A stretch of 17,673 nucleotides of DNA from an uncultured Alphaproteobacteria bacterium (GCA_937942205.1 CALDFO010000092.1:1-17673); one strand, 5' to 3'. Shown: positions 1 through 7,952, counted from the first letter of the stretch. Numbers and translations are program-made. The notes: a model not told the origin generated them from the sequence alone.

Positions 1-51
1 CGGCGCCCACCGAGATCTACACTCTTTCCCTACACGACGCTCTTCCGATCT
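1..51 (+). other. Illumina TruSeq universal (P5) adapter, sequencing artefact
   Basis: Bases 7-51 are identical to the 3' part of the Illumina TruSeq universal adapter, ending in the familiar GCTCTTCCGATCT. Bases 1-5 also match, and position 6 is C where the adapter has A. Genomic DNA starts at base 52. This is leftover library adapter at a contig end and has no biological role; reading frames that extend into it are chimeric. Confidence 0.97.
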
Positions 52-290
52 CGCGCTTCGATCAGCGTCGCGCAACCCGCGGCGGTTCCGGGATCGGCGA
101 CCACGCCCGTGGCGTCATCGCGGCCCGTCGTCCGGTTGACGCCGGCAATGGCGGCATCCAGCCGTGCCGTATCGCGGCCGACCAGCGTCACGCTCGCTCC
201 CGCGCGAGCGAGACCCGTGGCGATGGCGAGGCCGATGCCGGCGGTAGAGCCGGTGACGAGGGCCTGCTTGCCGGAAAGATCGATCTGCAT
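52..290 (-). CDS. SDR family oxidoreductase, N-terminal fragment cut by the contig end
   Basis: Short-chain dehydrogenase/reductase of the Rossmann-fold, NAD(P)-dependent class. Only about the first 80 residues remain. The protein opens with a beta strand leading into the cofactor motif TGSTAGIG (about residues 13-20, the TGxxxGxG signature), followed by a second strand ending in VGRD, where the R suggests NADP preference. I chose the ATG at 290 because GAGGAG lies about 8 bases upstream; an in-frame start at 341 has no such support. The catalytic Ser-Tyr-Lys would lie beyond the break. Downstream of 52 the frame reads adapter, so the natural C-terminus is unknown. It lies 78 bases after the dioxygenase gene on the same strand, so co-transcription is likely. 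The exact substrate cannot be told. Confidence 0.85.
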
Positions 291-368
291 GTCATTTCTC
301 CTCGTTGCGGACAGGCGGCTGCAATAGCCCTTGTCGCGCAATTGTTACGTCCGCGCCACAGCGCGTCA

Positions 369-1157
369 TCAGTCGAACCGGAAACCGGAGATGGCGGTCT
401 CCATCACCTTCTCGCCAAAGACGCGCTCGCCGGGCTTAACCGAGGCGCCGGCCGCCACCATCAGGGGCAGCAGATGCTCCTCCTGCGGGTGCGACAGGCG
501 CCCGGCGGGGGCGTCGGCCCAACGTGCGAGCGCTTCGGCCCGCGCATCGTCCGGCGCTTCCACGGCGGCGGTAAGCCAGCGGTCGAAGGCCATCGACGGC
601 TCTGTGAAGCGCGGGTCGCCATAGGCGCGCATGTTGTGAAAGCTCATGCCCGATCCGAGGATCAGGACGCCCCGGTCGCGCAGCGGCGCCAGCGCGCGGC
701 CGGCGGCCAGATGCCGGGCGGGATCGAGATTGCGTTCGACCGACATCTCCACGACCGGAACATCGGCATCGGGAAACGCCACCTTCAACGGCACGAATAC
801 GCCATGGTCCAAGCCGCGCTCGGCATCGACATGCGCCTTCAGGCCGGCTTCGGTCAGCAGCGCCGCCGCTTCCTTTGCGAGCCAAGGGGCGCCGGGCGCG
901 TCGAAGCGCAGTTCATAGGTGTGCGGCGGAAATCCGTAATAGTCATAGATCAGGCCGGGCCGTGCGGCGCCGGTGAAGGCAAAACCATCGGTTTCCCAAT
1001 GGCCCGACACGACCAGGATCGCGGCAGGGGTCTCGGGCAGGCGATTCGGCAGCGTGCACAGGAAGCTCTCCATGCCGGTCCAGACCCCGCGCGGGTCGTC
1101 CATGAAAAAGCAGGGGCCGCCCCCGTGGGGGATGAAGAAGGCTGGTTGACGGGTCAT
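369..1157 (-). CDS. DODA-type extradiol aromatic ring-opening dioxygenase (LigB/YgiD superfamily)
   Basis: A 262-residue cytoplasmic metalloenzyme of the class III extradiol dioxygenase superfamily, the branch with plant DOPA dioxygenase and E. coli YgiD. Members use Zn or Fe(II) to open a catecholic ring. Visible markers are the early metal-site histidine in FIPHGGG (H11), H53 in SGHWE, H118 in GLDHGVFVPL, GMSFHN near residue 174, and the C-terminal block HPQEEHLLPL typical of this branch. Length fits the family (about 260). The start at 1157 is preceded by AAGGAC; the frame extends upstream to 1361 but that part lies inside the opposing LysR gene. It diverges from a LysR regulator and runs towards an SDR dehydrogenase, an arrangement that suggests a small aromatic-degradation unit. 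The natural substrate is unknown. Confidence 0.88.
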   Translation of the reverse strand: MTRQPAFFIPHGGGPCFFMDDPRGVWTGMESFLCTLPNRLPETPAAILVVSGHWETDGFAFTGAARPGLIYDYYGFPPHTYELRFDAPGAPWLAKEAAALLTEAGLKAHVDAERGLDHGVFVPLKVAFPDADVPVVEMSVERNLDPARHLAAGRALAPLRDRGVLILGSGMSFHNMRAYGDPRFTEPSMAFDRWLTAAVEAPDDARAEALARWADAPAGRLSHPQEEHLLPLMVAAGASVKPGERVFGEKVMETAISGFRFD

Positions 1158-1171
1158 GGATGTGTCCTTTC

Positions 1172-1207
1172 GGGAGTCAATATAGGTCTTGAACAATTCT
1201 GTGGTAA
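1172..1207 (-). promoter_or_regulatory. Putative promoter of the dioxygenase-SDR unit
   Basis: On the minus strand a -35-like TTACCA (1202-1207) is separated by 17 bases from TATATT (1179-1184), a 5/6 match to the -10 consensus. Transcription would begin near 1172, about 15 bases before the dioxygenase start. The 93-base divergent spacer (1158-1250) is AT-rich compared with its surroundings and would be where the LysR protein binds. No single convincing LysR box stands out. Confidence 0.45.
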
Positions 1208-1250
1208 TCCGGCAATTATGAGGATGACTTTCAACCAAGAGTAAAAGCCG

Positions 1251-2159
1251 ATGGCCGACCGCTTGACCGGTATCGAGATATTCGTGCGCGCCGTCACGCT
1301 CGGCAGCTTGTCGGCCGCCGCGCGGGACATCGGGATGTCCCCCGCGATGGCGGCCAAGCATCTGAACGCGCTTGAGACGCGGCTGGGCGTCACGCTCGTC
1401 AATCGGACCACGCGCCGCCTCTCGCTCACCGAAGCCGGCGAAATCTATCTCGACAAGGCCGAGGCGATCCTCGCCGACCTGCGCGAGGCGGAGGCCGAGG
1501 TCTCAGCCCGGACCCGCAAGGTGGAAGGGTTGCTCCGTGTCAGCGCCCCCGCCGCCTTCGGAGCCTTGCATCTGGGCGAAATCATCGCCGCGTTTCACCG
1601 GCAGTATCCGGCGGTCACGGTCGAGGTCGGGCTCAGCGACCGTTATGTCGATCTGCTGGAGGAGCGCTGGGACACGGCGATCCGGATCGGCAAGCTTGCG
1701 GACAGCGGCCTTGTGGCGCGCAAGCTCGCGGATGTCCGCCTGAATATCTGCGCCTCCCCCGCCTATCTGGCCGCGCGAGGTACCCCGCGCACATTGTCCG
1801 ATCTCACCGGGCATGATTGCCTGGGCTACACGCTATCCCCCCTGACCGGCGCCTCGCACTGGGGCTTCGGAATTGACGGCCGGATCCGGCAGCCCGTGCG
1901 CGGATCGCTCCATGCGAATAACGGCGAGATCCTGGTGCAGGCGGCGCTGGCCGGTGCAGGCCTGGTCTATGGACCGCGCTTTCTCACAGCGAATGCGGTT
2001 GCCGATGGGCGGCTGGTGGAAGTCACGTTCGACATGCCGCTGATGGAGATGGGGGCGATCCATGCCATCACCCATGCCACGCGCCGGCCAGCCGCCAAGA
2101 CGCGCGCATGGATCGACTTCCTGTCGCATCGGCTGCGGGAATTGGCCGTCAATTGGTGA
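1251..2159 (+). CDS. LysR family transcriptional regulator
   Basis: A 302-residue LysR-type regulator of full family length. Residues 1-62 form the winged helix-turn-helix (GSLSAAARDIGMSPAMAAKH, then LGVTLVNRTTRRLSLTEAG), followed by a linker helix and a periplasmic-binding-protein-like effector domain from about residue 90 (LLRVSAPAAFGALHL) to the end. The ATG at 1251 places the N-terminus at the usual distance from the HTH; the upstream AAGAG is a weak ribosome site. It diverges from the dioxygenase gene, the standard layout for a LysR protein controlling the neighbouring catabolic gene and itself. The effector is unknown but may be an aromatic substrate of the pathway. The sequence resembles the CrgA/AaeR-like subgroup, which I infer from general pattern only. 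Confidence 0.93.
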   Translation: MADRLTGIEIFVRAVTLGSLSAAARDIGMSPAMAAKHLNALETRLGVTLVNRTTRRLSLTEAGEIYLDKAEAILADLREAEAEVSARTRKVEGLLRVSAPAAFGALHLGEIIAAFHRQYPAVTVEVGLSDRYVDLLEERWDTAIRIGKLADSGLVARKLADVRLNICASPAYLAARGTPRTLSDLTGHDCLGYTLSPLTGASHWGFGIDGRIRQPVRGSLHANNGEILVQAALAGAGLVYGPRFLTANAVADGRLVEVTFDMPLMEMGAIHAITHATRRPAAKTRAWIDFLSHRLRELAVNW

Positions 2160-2279
2160 ACAGGGCGATATAAACCCGGTCGCACGCCGCAAATCGGCCG
2201 GCGAAGGAATGGGCTTGGGCCTCGCTTCGACGAAGTCTCTCGAAAACCCGCTTGAACAGATGCCGGGATCAATGATCGC

Positions 2280-2465
2280 TCAGCAACAGCGGCCTCCGCC
2301 TTTCCCGCCATAGCGGGTGTTTTCGCGATCCCTGAAGAACGCGACGCGGCTCATCGGCCGGCGGCCGGGATGATGCCGGACCATGTGGTCCAGATAGGCC
2401 TGATAGTCGGGCTGGCCGACCATGAGCAGCGCGGTCTCGCGCATGAGGCGAAACAGTTCCCTCAT
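2280..2465 (-). CDS. ybdD: YbdD/YjiX family small protein (DUF466), cstA partner
   Basis: A 61-residue protein of the YbdD/YjiX family, which is almost always encoded directly after cstA or btsT genes. The family signature is plain: VGQPDYQAYLDHM, then the HP..PMS..FFR segment, ending in RYGGKGGGRCC, the conserved cysteine-pair C-terminus. The usual length is about 65 residues. Its ATG (2463-2465) overlaps the TGA of cstA (2462-2464) as ATGA, so translation is probably coupled. Its biochemical role is not established; association with the CstA transporter is inferred from the constant linkage. Confidence 0.93.
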   Translation of the reverse strand: MRELFRLMRETALLMVGQPDYQAYLDHMVRHHPGRRPMSRVAFFRDRENTRYGGKGGGRCC

Positions 2466-4522
2466 TCCGCCGGCACCGCTTGCGGAAAGACCTCATGCGC
2501 GGTGGGCGCTGCCGCCCGCCTGGCCTCGATGATGGTCCTGATCGTGAAGACCAGCAGGCTGAGCACGACGGCGAGGAACAGCACGCAGAGACCCGCATCG
2601 ACCCAGTCGTTGAAAATGATCCGCTCCATCTCCGCCATCGACACCGCCGGGGCCAGCACGTCCCCGCGTGATGCCGCATCGGAGAATTTCAGCGCGTGGG
2701 CGACGAAGCTCACGGCCGGATCGGACGAAACCAGTTTCAGCGTTCCCGCACTGACCGTGCAGATCAGCAGCCAGATCGTGGGCACCACTGTTACCCAGGC
2801 ATGGCGATCCTGTTTCATGCGGAACAGGACGACAGTGCCCAGCATCAGCGCGATCGCCGCCAGCATCTGGTTCGAAATACCGAAGACCGGCCAGAGCGTG
2901 TTCACGCCGCCGAGCGGGTCGGTGACGCCCTGATAGAGGAAGAAACCCCAGGCCGCGACGCACAGGCCGGTGGCGATCAGGCCCGGCAGGAAGGATTCGG
3001 TCGAACGGAATGAGGGCACCGCCAGTCCGATCAGGTCCTGCAACATGAAACGCCCGGCGCGCGTGCCCGCGTCCACGGCGGTCAGGATGAACAGCGCTTC
3101 GAACAGGATGGCGAAGTGATACCAGAAGGCCTTCATCGCCGGCCCGCCGACCACATGGCTGAATATCTCCGCCATGGCGACCGCCAGCGTCGGCGCGCCG
3201 CCCGTGCGTGAGATGATCGAGGCTTCACCCACCTCCTTTGCCGTCTGCACCAGCACTTCGGGCGCGATGGGAAAGCCCATCGCCGTCACCGCCGCGGCGG
3301 CGACCTGCGGCGTTCCGCCGGTCAGCGCGGCGGGGCTGTTCATTGCGAAATAGAGGCCGGGATCGAGGATCGAGGCCCCGATCAGCGCCATGATCGCGAC
3401 GAAAGCCTCCATCAGCATGCCGCCATAGCCGATCAGCGGCGCATCGGCCTCTGTCGCGATCAGCTTGGGCGTGGTGCCGCTGGCGATCAGGGCGTGAAAA
3501 CCCGAGACGGCCCCGCAGGCGATGGTGATGAACAGGAAGGGAAACAGCGCGCCCGACCACACCGGCCCGCCGCCGTGGATATATTGCGTGAGCGCGGGCA
3601 TTTGCAGCGGCGGCGCCATGATGACGATGCCGATGGCCAGCGCGGCGATCGCGCCGATCTTGAGGAAGGTGGACAGATAATCGCGCGGGGCGAGCAGCAG
3701 CCAGACCGGCAGGATCGAGGCCACGGCGCCATAGCCCACGAGTATCCAGCACAGTTGCACCGGCGTGAAGGTGAACAGCGGTCCCCAGACAGGCGAGGCC
3801 GCGATGGTCTGGCCATAGATGATGGCCAGGATCAGCCCGACGAAGCCCAGCAGCGATACCTCGCCGATCCGTCCCGGCCTGATCCAGCGGGTATAGACGC
3901 CCATCAGCATGGCCAGCGGCACGGTGGCCGCGACGGTGAACATGCCCCATGGACTGTCGGCCAGCGCGCGAACGACGATCAGCGCCAGAACGGCCAGGAT
4001 GATGACCATGATGATGAAGGTGCCGATGAGCGCAATGGTGCCGGCCACGGCCCCCATCTCCATGCGGACCAGTTCGCCCAGCGAGCGCCCGTCGCGCCGC
4101 ATGGAAATGAACAGGACCATGAAATCCTGCACCGCGCCGGCCAGCACGACGCCGAAGATGATCCACATCGTTCCGGGCAGGTAGCCCATTTGCGCCGCCA
4201 GCACAGGCCCCACCAGCGGCCCGGCCCCGGCGATGGCGGCGAAGTGGTGGCCGAACAGCACCCGCCGGTCGGTCGGCACATAGTCCAGCCCATCGGCGCG
4301 ATAGACGGCGGGCGTCGGCCGGGCGGGATCGAGCCGCATCACATGGCGGCCGATGTAGAGCGCGTAATAGCGATAGGCGACGAGGAAGCACGAAACCGAG
4401 GCGGCGACGATCCACAGCGCGCTGATCGGCTCGCCGCGCGAAACCGCGATGACGAACAGCGCGACGAAGCCGACGACCGCAAGCGCCATCCACGGAATGT
4501 GTTTCGTAATCCCCCCCTGCAT
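2462..4522 (-). CDS. cstA: Carbon starvation protein CstA, pyruvate/peptide inner-membrane transporter
   Basis: A 686-residue polytopic membrane protein (E. coli CstA has 701) with at least fifteen hydrophobic segments. Family blocks are nearly verbatim: GLDYVPTDRRVLFGHHFAAI, AGAGPLVGPVLAAQMGYLPG, DFMVLFIS.RRDGRSLGELV, LLLAPRDYLSTFLKIG, FITIACGAVSGFHALI.SGTTPK and FWYHFAILFEALFILTAVD. CstA-type proteins import pyruvate and have been linked to peptide use when carbon is scarce. I chose the ATG at 4522 because the protein then aligns with the E. coli N-terminus; GGGGAA lies upstream. A GTG at 4579 would add 19 residues with no resemblance to the family. It overlaps ybdD downstream. Upstream lies a 239-base divergent region shared with marR, but the regulatory dyad there is about 180 bases away, so control by that MarR is only possible. 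Confidence 0.96.
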   Translation of the reverse strand: MQGGITKHIPWMALAVVGFVALFVIAVSRGEPISALWIVAASVSCFLVAYRYYALYIGRHVMRLDPARPTPAVYRADGLDYVPTDRRVLFGHHFAAIAGAGPLVGPVLAAQMGYLPGTMWIIFGVVLAGAVQDFMVLFISMRRDGRSLGELVRMEMGAVAGTIALIGTFIIMVIILAVLALIVVRALADSPWGMFTVAATVPLAMLMGVYTRWIRPGRIGEVSLLGFVGLILAIIYGQTIAASPVWGPLFTFTPVQLCWILVGYGAVASILPVWLLLAPRDYLSTFLKIGAIAALAIGIVIMAPPLQMPALTQYIHGGGPVWSGALFPFLFITIACGAVSGFHALIASGTTPKLIATEADAPLIGYGGMLMEAFVAIMALIGASILDPGLYFAMNSPAALTGGTPQVAAAAVTAMGFPIAPEVLVQTAKEVGEASIISRTGGAPTLAVAMAEIFSHVVGGPAMKAFWYHFAILFEALFILTAVDAGTRAGRFMLQDLIGLAVPSFRSTESFLPGLIATGLCVAAWGFFLYQGVTDPLGGVNTLWPVFGISNQMLAAIALMLGTVVLFRMKQDRHAWVTVVPTIWLLICTVSAGTLKLVSSDPAVSFVAHALKFSDAASRGDVLAPAVSMAEMERIIFNDWVDAGLCVLFLAVVLSLLVFTIRTIIEARRAAAPTAHEVFPQAVPAE

Positions 4523-4663
4523 CCTCAGATTCCCCGCCGTGTTCGCTTGACTGTGGAGTGTGCCGTGATCCGGCGTCACAACGTCTCAACGCCCACCTTA
4601 GCGGGGTCGGTACAAAAGGATATGGCCTCCTGACGAAGTCCGTGCATCGTTGGGCCAGGGCAA

Positions 4664-4678
4664 GGCGCATTATGCGCC
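4664..4678. promoter_or_regulatory. Short perfect palindrome in the cstA-marR spacer
   Basis: GGCGCAT-T-ATGCGCC is a perfect 7-base inverted repeat around one base, 142 bases upstream of the cstA start and 26 bases before the larger marR dyad. It has the size of a dimeric repressor half-site pair. No known factor is recognised, and it could equally be incidental. Confidence 0.25.
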
Positions 4679-4694
4679 CGACCGCCCATCGCCC

Positions 4695-4723
4695 TTGCTT
4701 TGCGTCACATGCCGGTATATAAG
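4695..4723 (+). promoter_or_regulatory. Putative marR promoter
   Basis: TTGCTT (4695-4700) and TATAAG (4718-4723, 5/6 to consensus) are separated by 17 bases. The -10 lies inside the left arm of the large dyad at 4704-4760, so a protein bound there would block polymerase. The start would be near 4730, about 32 bases before the marR ATG. Confidence 0.5.
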
Positions 4724-4760
4724 TTGAATTGCAAATCAAATTATATACCGGCAATGTGAC
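4704..4760. promoter_or_regulatory. 57-base composite dyad, candidate MarR operator
   Basis: The left arm at 4704-4722 and right arm at 4741-4760 are inverted copies: read in reverse complement the right arm equals the left except for one extra T. The 18-base spacer contains its own imperfect palindrome, TTGAATTGCAAATCAA (4724-4739), with two mismatches, centred on TTGCAA. The whole region is therefore symmetrical around one axis near 4731.5. It covers the marR -10 and ends two bases before the marR ATG. MarR proteins bind such AT-rich palindromes in their own promoters, so autorepression of the marR-FUSC operon is the natural inference. Confidence 0.7.
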
Positions 4761-4761
4761 G

Positions 4762-5229
4762 ATGACTTTCCCTTCACCGCGAACCCGTTTCGGGGTTCGC
4801 TTTTCCTTATTGGCGCGGCGCTGGCGCCGGGTTCTGGATGCACATCTGGCGCAGGCGGGCCTGACCAGCGTGAGCTGGGTGCCACTGGTCCATCTGGAGG
4901 AGACCGGCGGCGGCATCACGCAAAAAGAGCTGGCTCTGCTGGTGGGAGTCGAAGGCTCCAGCCTCGTGCGCGTGCTCGACATTCTGGCACGCGATGGCCT
5001 GATCGAAAGACGCCGCGACGAGACGGATGGCCGTGCGCGGCTGATCCATCTGACTGCCAGAGGCGTGCGTCGGGTTGCGGCAATTCGTAAATCCCTGGCC
5101 GAGGGCGAAGAAGCGATCCTCGTCGATCTGTCCGATGCGGAAATCACGGAGATGCTGGACTATTTCACGCGGATCGACCGGCGCCTGAATGAACTGGAGC
5201 TATCTGCGCTCAAGAGTATTCCTCAATGA
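4762..5229 (+). CDS. MarR family transcriptional regulator
   Basis: A 155-residue MarR-type winged helix protein of typical length. The N-terminal dimerisation helix is followed by the DNA-binding core: ITQKELALLVGVEGSSLVR (residues 52-70, with recognition helix), then the DILARDGLIERRRDETDGRA wing (residues 73-92) with the usual D-x-R-A turn, then a C-terminal dimer helix. The ATG at 4762 is preferred over a TTG at 4729 because the latter lies inside the operator dyad. The gene ends in ATGA shared with the FUSC exporter gene, so the two form a coupled operon. MarR proteins paired with FUSC exporters usually respond to aromatic acids or antibiotics and derepress efflux; the ligand here is not known. 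Confidence 0.93.
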   Translation: MTFPSPRTRFGVRFSLLARRWRRVLDAHLAQAGLTSVSWVPLVHLEETGGGITQKELALLVGVEGSSLVRVLDILARDGLIERRRDETDGRARLIHLTARGVRRVAAIRKSLAEGEEAILVDLSDAEITEMLDYFTRIDRRLNELELSALKSIPQ

Positions 5230-6377
5230 TACCGCCGGATAATCGCGACAACCGTGCCCGGATACGAAGTGCCTGGCCCACCCGCCGCGTCGATGCGGCG
5301 CGTCACCTGCTGCATCCCAGGCAGATGCGGGACAGCTTGACGCTTGCCGACCAGCCCTACTGGCGCAACGCCTCGCTAGCCGGCCTGCAGTCCGCGCTCA
5401 CCGCCGCGATCGCGCTGCCGATCGTCTACCTGTCGCCCTGGTCGCATCTGATCGGCTATGCCGCGCTTGGCGCGCTGGTTGCGCTGTTCGGCCGTTATGC
5501 GCCTGAACGAAGCCGCAATCATATCCTGTTCCAGTGCGCGCTGGTTCAGACGTTGGCCGTCTTCATCATGTCCGCTGCTGGATGGCTTGGCCTGCCGCTG
5601 TCCGTAAGGCTTGTAATGCTGGCGCTGTCATGCGGCATCTTTTTCTTTGTCGCGGTTCTCGGCCGGTTTGGCCCGCCAGGCCCCCTGATCTTCATCTTTG
5701 CGGCTGGCGCGGCCATGGCGAATGCCGACAGCTTTGCACAAGTGCTCGAGCGTACCGCCGCCACGGCCGTTGTCGCCCTGCTGGCCTGGGCAATTTGCGC
5801 GGTGAGCGAACATCTTCGTCATCACGCCGCGCCGGACCGGCCTTTGCCGGAAGAGCCTGTCCGTTCCCCAAGACAATTGCTGCTTGCCTCGGCGCGCACT
5901 GTCGTTGCCGCGGCCATAGCCATCCTGGCCGCGGCGACATTGGGCGCGGACTATCCCGTATGGGCCGCGATGGGCGCCCTGGCAGTCCTGCAAGGGGCGC
6001 ATCTCCACATCAGCATGAACCGCGCCCTGCAACGCATGGCCGGGACTGTGATCGGCGCGCTGCTGGTCTGGTTTATTCTTGGTCAGGGTCCGTCGGTCTG
6101 GACGATCATCGCCCTTCTTGTGATCCTGCAATATGCGACGGAGCTGATTATCGGCAGCAATTATGCTCTGGGACAGGTATTGGTGACGCCGATGGCGCTT
6201 CTGATGACCCATCTTGCCGCGCCGCGCGTCGATGGAGCCGTCATGGTGTCCGAACGCGTGCTGGATACCTTGCTGGGGGCGGGCGTCGGCATCATCATCG
6301 CGGTTCTCTCCTCGTCGATGGAGGAGCGCCATCGTCTCGCCCGTCATGTCGCGCGGCGCCGTTCAGCGTCCAGATAA
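5226..6377 (+). CDS. FUSC family inner-membrane protein (fusaric acid/aromatic acid exporter type)
   Basis: A 383-residue membrane protein with about twelve hydrophobic segments arranged as two sets of six (roughly residues 50-195 and 220-365), joined by a hydrophilic linker rich in charged residues and prolines. The second set contains the FUSC core with DYPVWAAMGALAVLQG and the RMAGTVIGALL segment, which is diagnostic of the FUSC/YccS/AaeB group. It is shorter than AaeB (about 650) because it lacks the long cytoplasmic domain. No HlyD-type periplasmic adaptor is encoded next to it, which AaeB-type pumps normally have; the following gene is an outer-membrane porin instead. The start ATG overlaps the marR stop by 4 bases. 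Export of an aromatic acid is the family-based guess. Confidence 0.85.
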   Translation: MIPPDNRDNRARIRSAWPTRRVDAARHLLHPRQMRDSLTLADQPYWRNASLAGLQSALTAAIALPIVYLSPWSHLIGYAALGALVALFGRYAPERSRNHILFQCALVQTLAVFIMSAAGWLGLPLSVRLVMLALSCGIFFFVAVLGRFGPPGPLIFIFAAGAAMANADSFAQVLERTAATAVVALLAWAICAVSEHLRHHAAPDRPLPEEPVRSPRQLLLASARTVVAAAIAILAAATLGADYPVWAAMGALAVLQGAHLHISMNRALQRMAGTVIGALLVWFILGQGPSVWTIIALLVILQYATELIIGSNYALGQVLVTPMALLMTHLAAPRVDGAVMVSERVLDTLLGAGVGIIIAVLSSSMEERHRLARHVARRRSASR

Positions 6378-6581
6378 TCAAAGTCCATCGGTGATTCTTC
6401 CCGGCATTCGGATGGCGCAGTTGGTTCAACTGTCTGAGGGCGAGATGGGACAGTCCGGTATGGAGATGGCGGTCGACGATGCCGCGCTTCTGCGCGCTGG
6501 CGGTCCCGGCCACCCGCTGCTACTTCTCACGCATGGCCGCCTCTGCCGATTACGGCGATGGGGAGCCGCGAGGAAGGCATA

Positions 6582-7952
6582 ATGGTGGATAAGCTTTCCG
6601 GCTCGGGCTTGGTGGCAGTTTCCGCCGTTATGTTGCACCTGCTCCTGGCGGCCTGGGCTACACCCGCCAGCGCCCAAGGCGCATCCGAGGATCCGGCGGC
6701 GCGGATGCTCGCGACGGAACAGGCCGGAGGTGCATTTTCCGAGACCCTGACCGGCGCGTGGGGCGGCGCACGCAGCGATCTGCGCGATGGCGGCGTCGAT
6801 CTGTACGCCAATTTCCAGACCGAAAGTGCCTGGAACCCGGTTGGAGGGAAACGGGAAGCCATTGCTTACACCCAGCAACTGGAATTTGGCGCGAATCTCG
6901 ACCTTGAAAAGATGGCCGGGTTTTCCGGTACGGCATTCCACGCCCGCATGTCTCATCGCGCAGGCCGTAGCCTCGCGGCGGATGCTCTTGGCAGCATGTT
7001 CCCCGTCCAGCAGCTCTATGGCGCCGGGCAGACATTGCGGCTTTCCGAACTCAATCTGACGCAGAGCCTGCTTGACGACCGCCTGTGGCTGCGGGTCGGG
7101 TGGGCGCCGCTTGGCAATGACTTTGCAACAACCCCCATCGCATGTCCCTTCCAGAACAACATGGTATGTGGCCATGCCAGCGCGCTGACCCAAAACAGCG
7201 GCGCCCGCAACAGTCCCGTCGGGCAATGGGGCGCGCAGGCCAGATTCATGATCTCCCCGATACTCTCGGTCGCAACCGGCATTTTCCGGTTCAATCCCGA
7301 TGCCGGCAACAGGGACGATGGCCTCGACCTTGGCTTTAAGGGGACCGGCGCTTTCGTTCCGGTAGAGATGGTCTGGTCGCCGCGCGACGCGGCTACCGGA
7401 TTGCCGAGCACCGCCCTGAAAATCGGCGCCTACTACAACAGCGCGAAAACACCCGATGTGTATTTTGACGGAAACCACGGATCGGCCGGGCTGACCGGCC
7501 AGCCATTCCATCAGCATGATGGGCGCTGGGGCGCTTATGCCCAGATCACCCAGCGGATTTTCCGGGAACAGGCCAATCCCGCACGCGGCATGACCCTGTT
7601 CGGCCTGGGTGGGATCGGTGACGCCGCGACCGCCAGGTTCCGCCACATGATCGCTGTTGGCGGGCGGTACATGGGCCCTTTTTCCGGCCGGGAGGCGGAT
7701 TATGTGTCGCTCATTGTCGGCCGGTGGGAGATCAATCCCCGCCTCAGCCGATATCAGCGGGACAGAGACCTGGTCATGCCGGGCGCCATCGACGTCCAGA
7801 CATCCGAAACATTGGTGGAAATGGACTATCACGCACAGGTCACGCCCTGGCTTTTCCTGCGGCCGAACCTGCAATATGTGATACGTCCCGGCGGCGCCGG
7901 AAAAATCCCGGATGCGTTGGTTGCCGGCCTCAGCACCCGGATCGACTTTTAG
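6582..7952 (+). CDS. OprB-type carbohydrate-selective outer-membrane porin
   Basis: A 456-residue secreted beta-barrel protein. A signal peptide covers about residues 1-32, with a hydrophobic core and a probable cut after ATPASA. The mature part has OprB features: the LTGAWGGARSDLRDGGVDL opening, many alternating amphipathic strands, the FQNN..CG segment in the middle and a C-terminal aromatic residue (RIDF) as needed for barrel assembly. OprB porins take up mono- and oligosaccharides. The ATG at 6582 has AGGAAGG six to twelve bases upstream; an earlier in-frame start at 6558 would spoil the signal peptide. It lies 204 bases after the FUSC gene and 97 before the GH79 gene, so uptake of products released by that enzyme is a reasonable inference. 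Confidence 0.9.
   Translation: MVDKLSGSGLVAVSAVMLHLLLAAWATPASAQGASEDPAARMLATEQAGGAFSETLTGAWGGARSDLRDGGVDLYANFQTESAWNPVGGKREAIAYTQQLEFGANLDLEKMAGFSGTAFHARMSHRAGRSLAADALGSMFPVQQLYGAGQTLRLSELNLTQSLLDDRLWLRVGWAPLGNDFATTPIACPFQNNMVCGHASALTQNSGARNSPVGQWGAQARFMISPILSVATGIFRFNPDAGNRDDGLDLGFKGTGAFVPVEMVWSPRDAATGLPSTALKIGAYYNSAKTPDVYFDGNHGSAGLTGQPFHQHDGRWGAYAQITQRIFREQANPARGMTLFGLGGIGDAATARFRHMIAVGGRYMGPFSGREADYVSLIVGRWEINPRLSRYQRDRDLVMPGAIDVQTSETLVEMDYHAQVTPWLFLRPNLQYVIRPGGAGKIPDALVAGLSTRIDF

Noticed and set aside
342..1244. A 300-codon plus-strand frame opposite the dioxygenase
   Set aside because: It mirrors the dioxygenase gene and shows low-complexity composition with no family features.
3225..5147. 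A 640-codon frame on the minus strand across cstA and marR
   Set aside because: It is rich in Arg, His and Asp with no domain, and lies over two well-supported genes in other frames; a GC-rich shadow.
6412..6582. A 56-codon open frame whose TAA overlaps the porin ATG (TAATG)
   Set aside because: The overlap looks like translational coupling, but there is no ribosome site, no recognisable motif and the composition looks like chance open frame in GC-rich DNA. Conservation in relatives would be needed.
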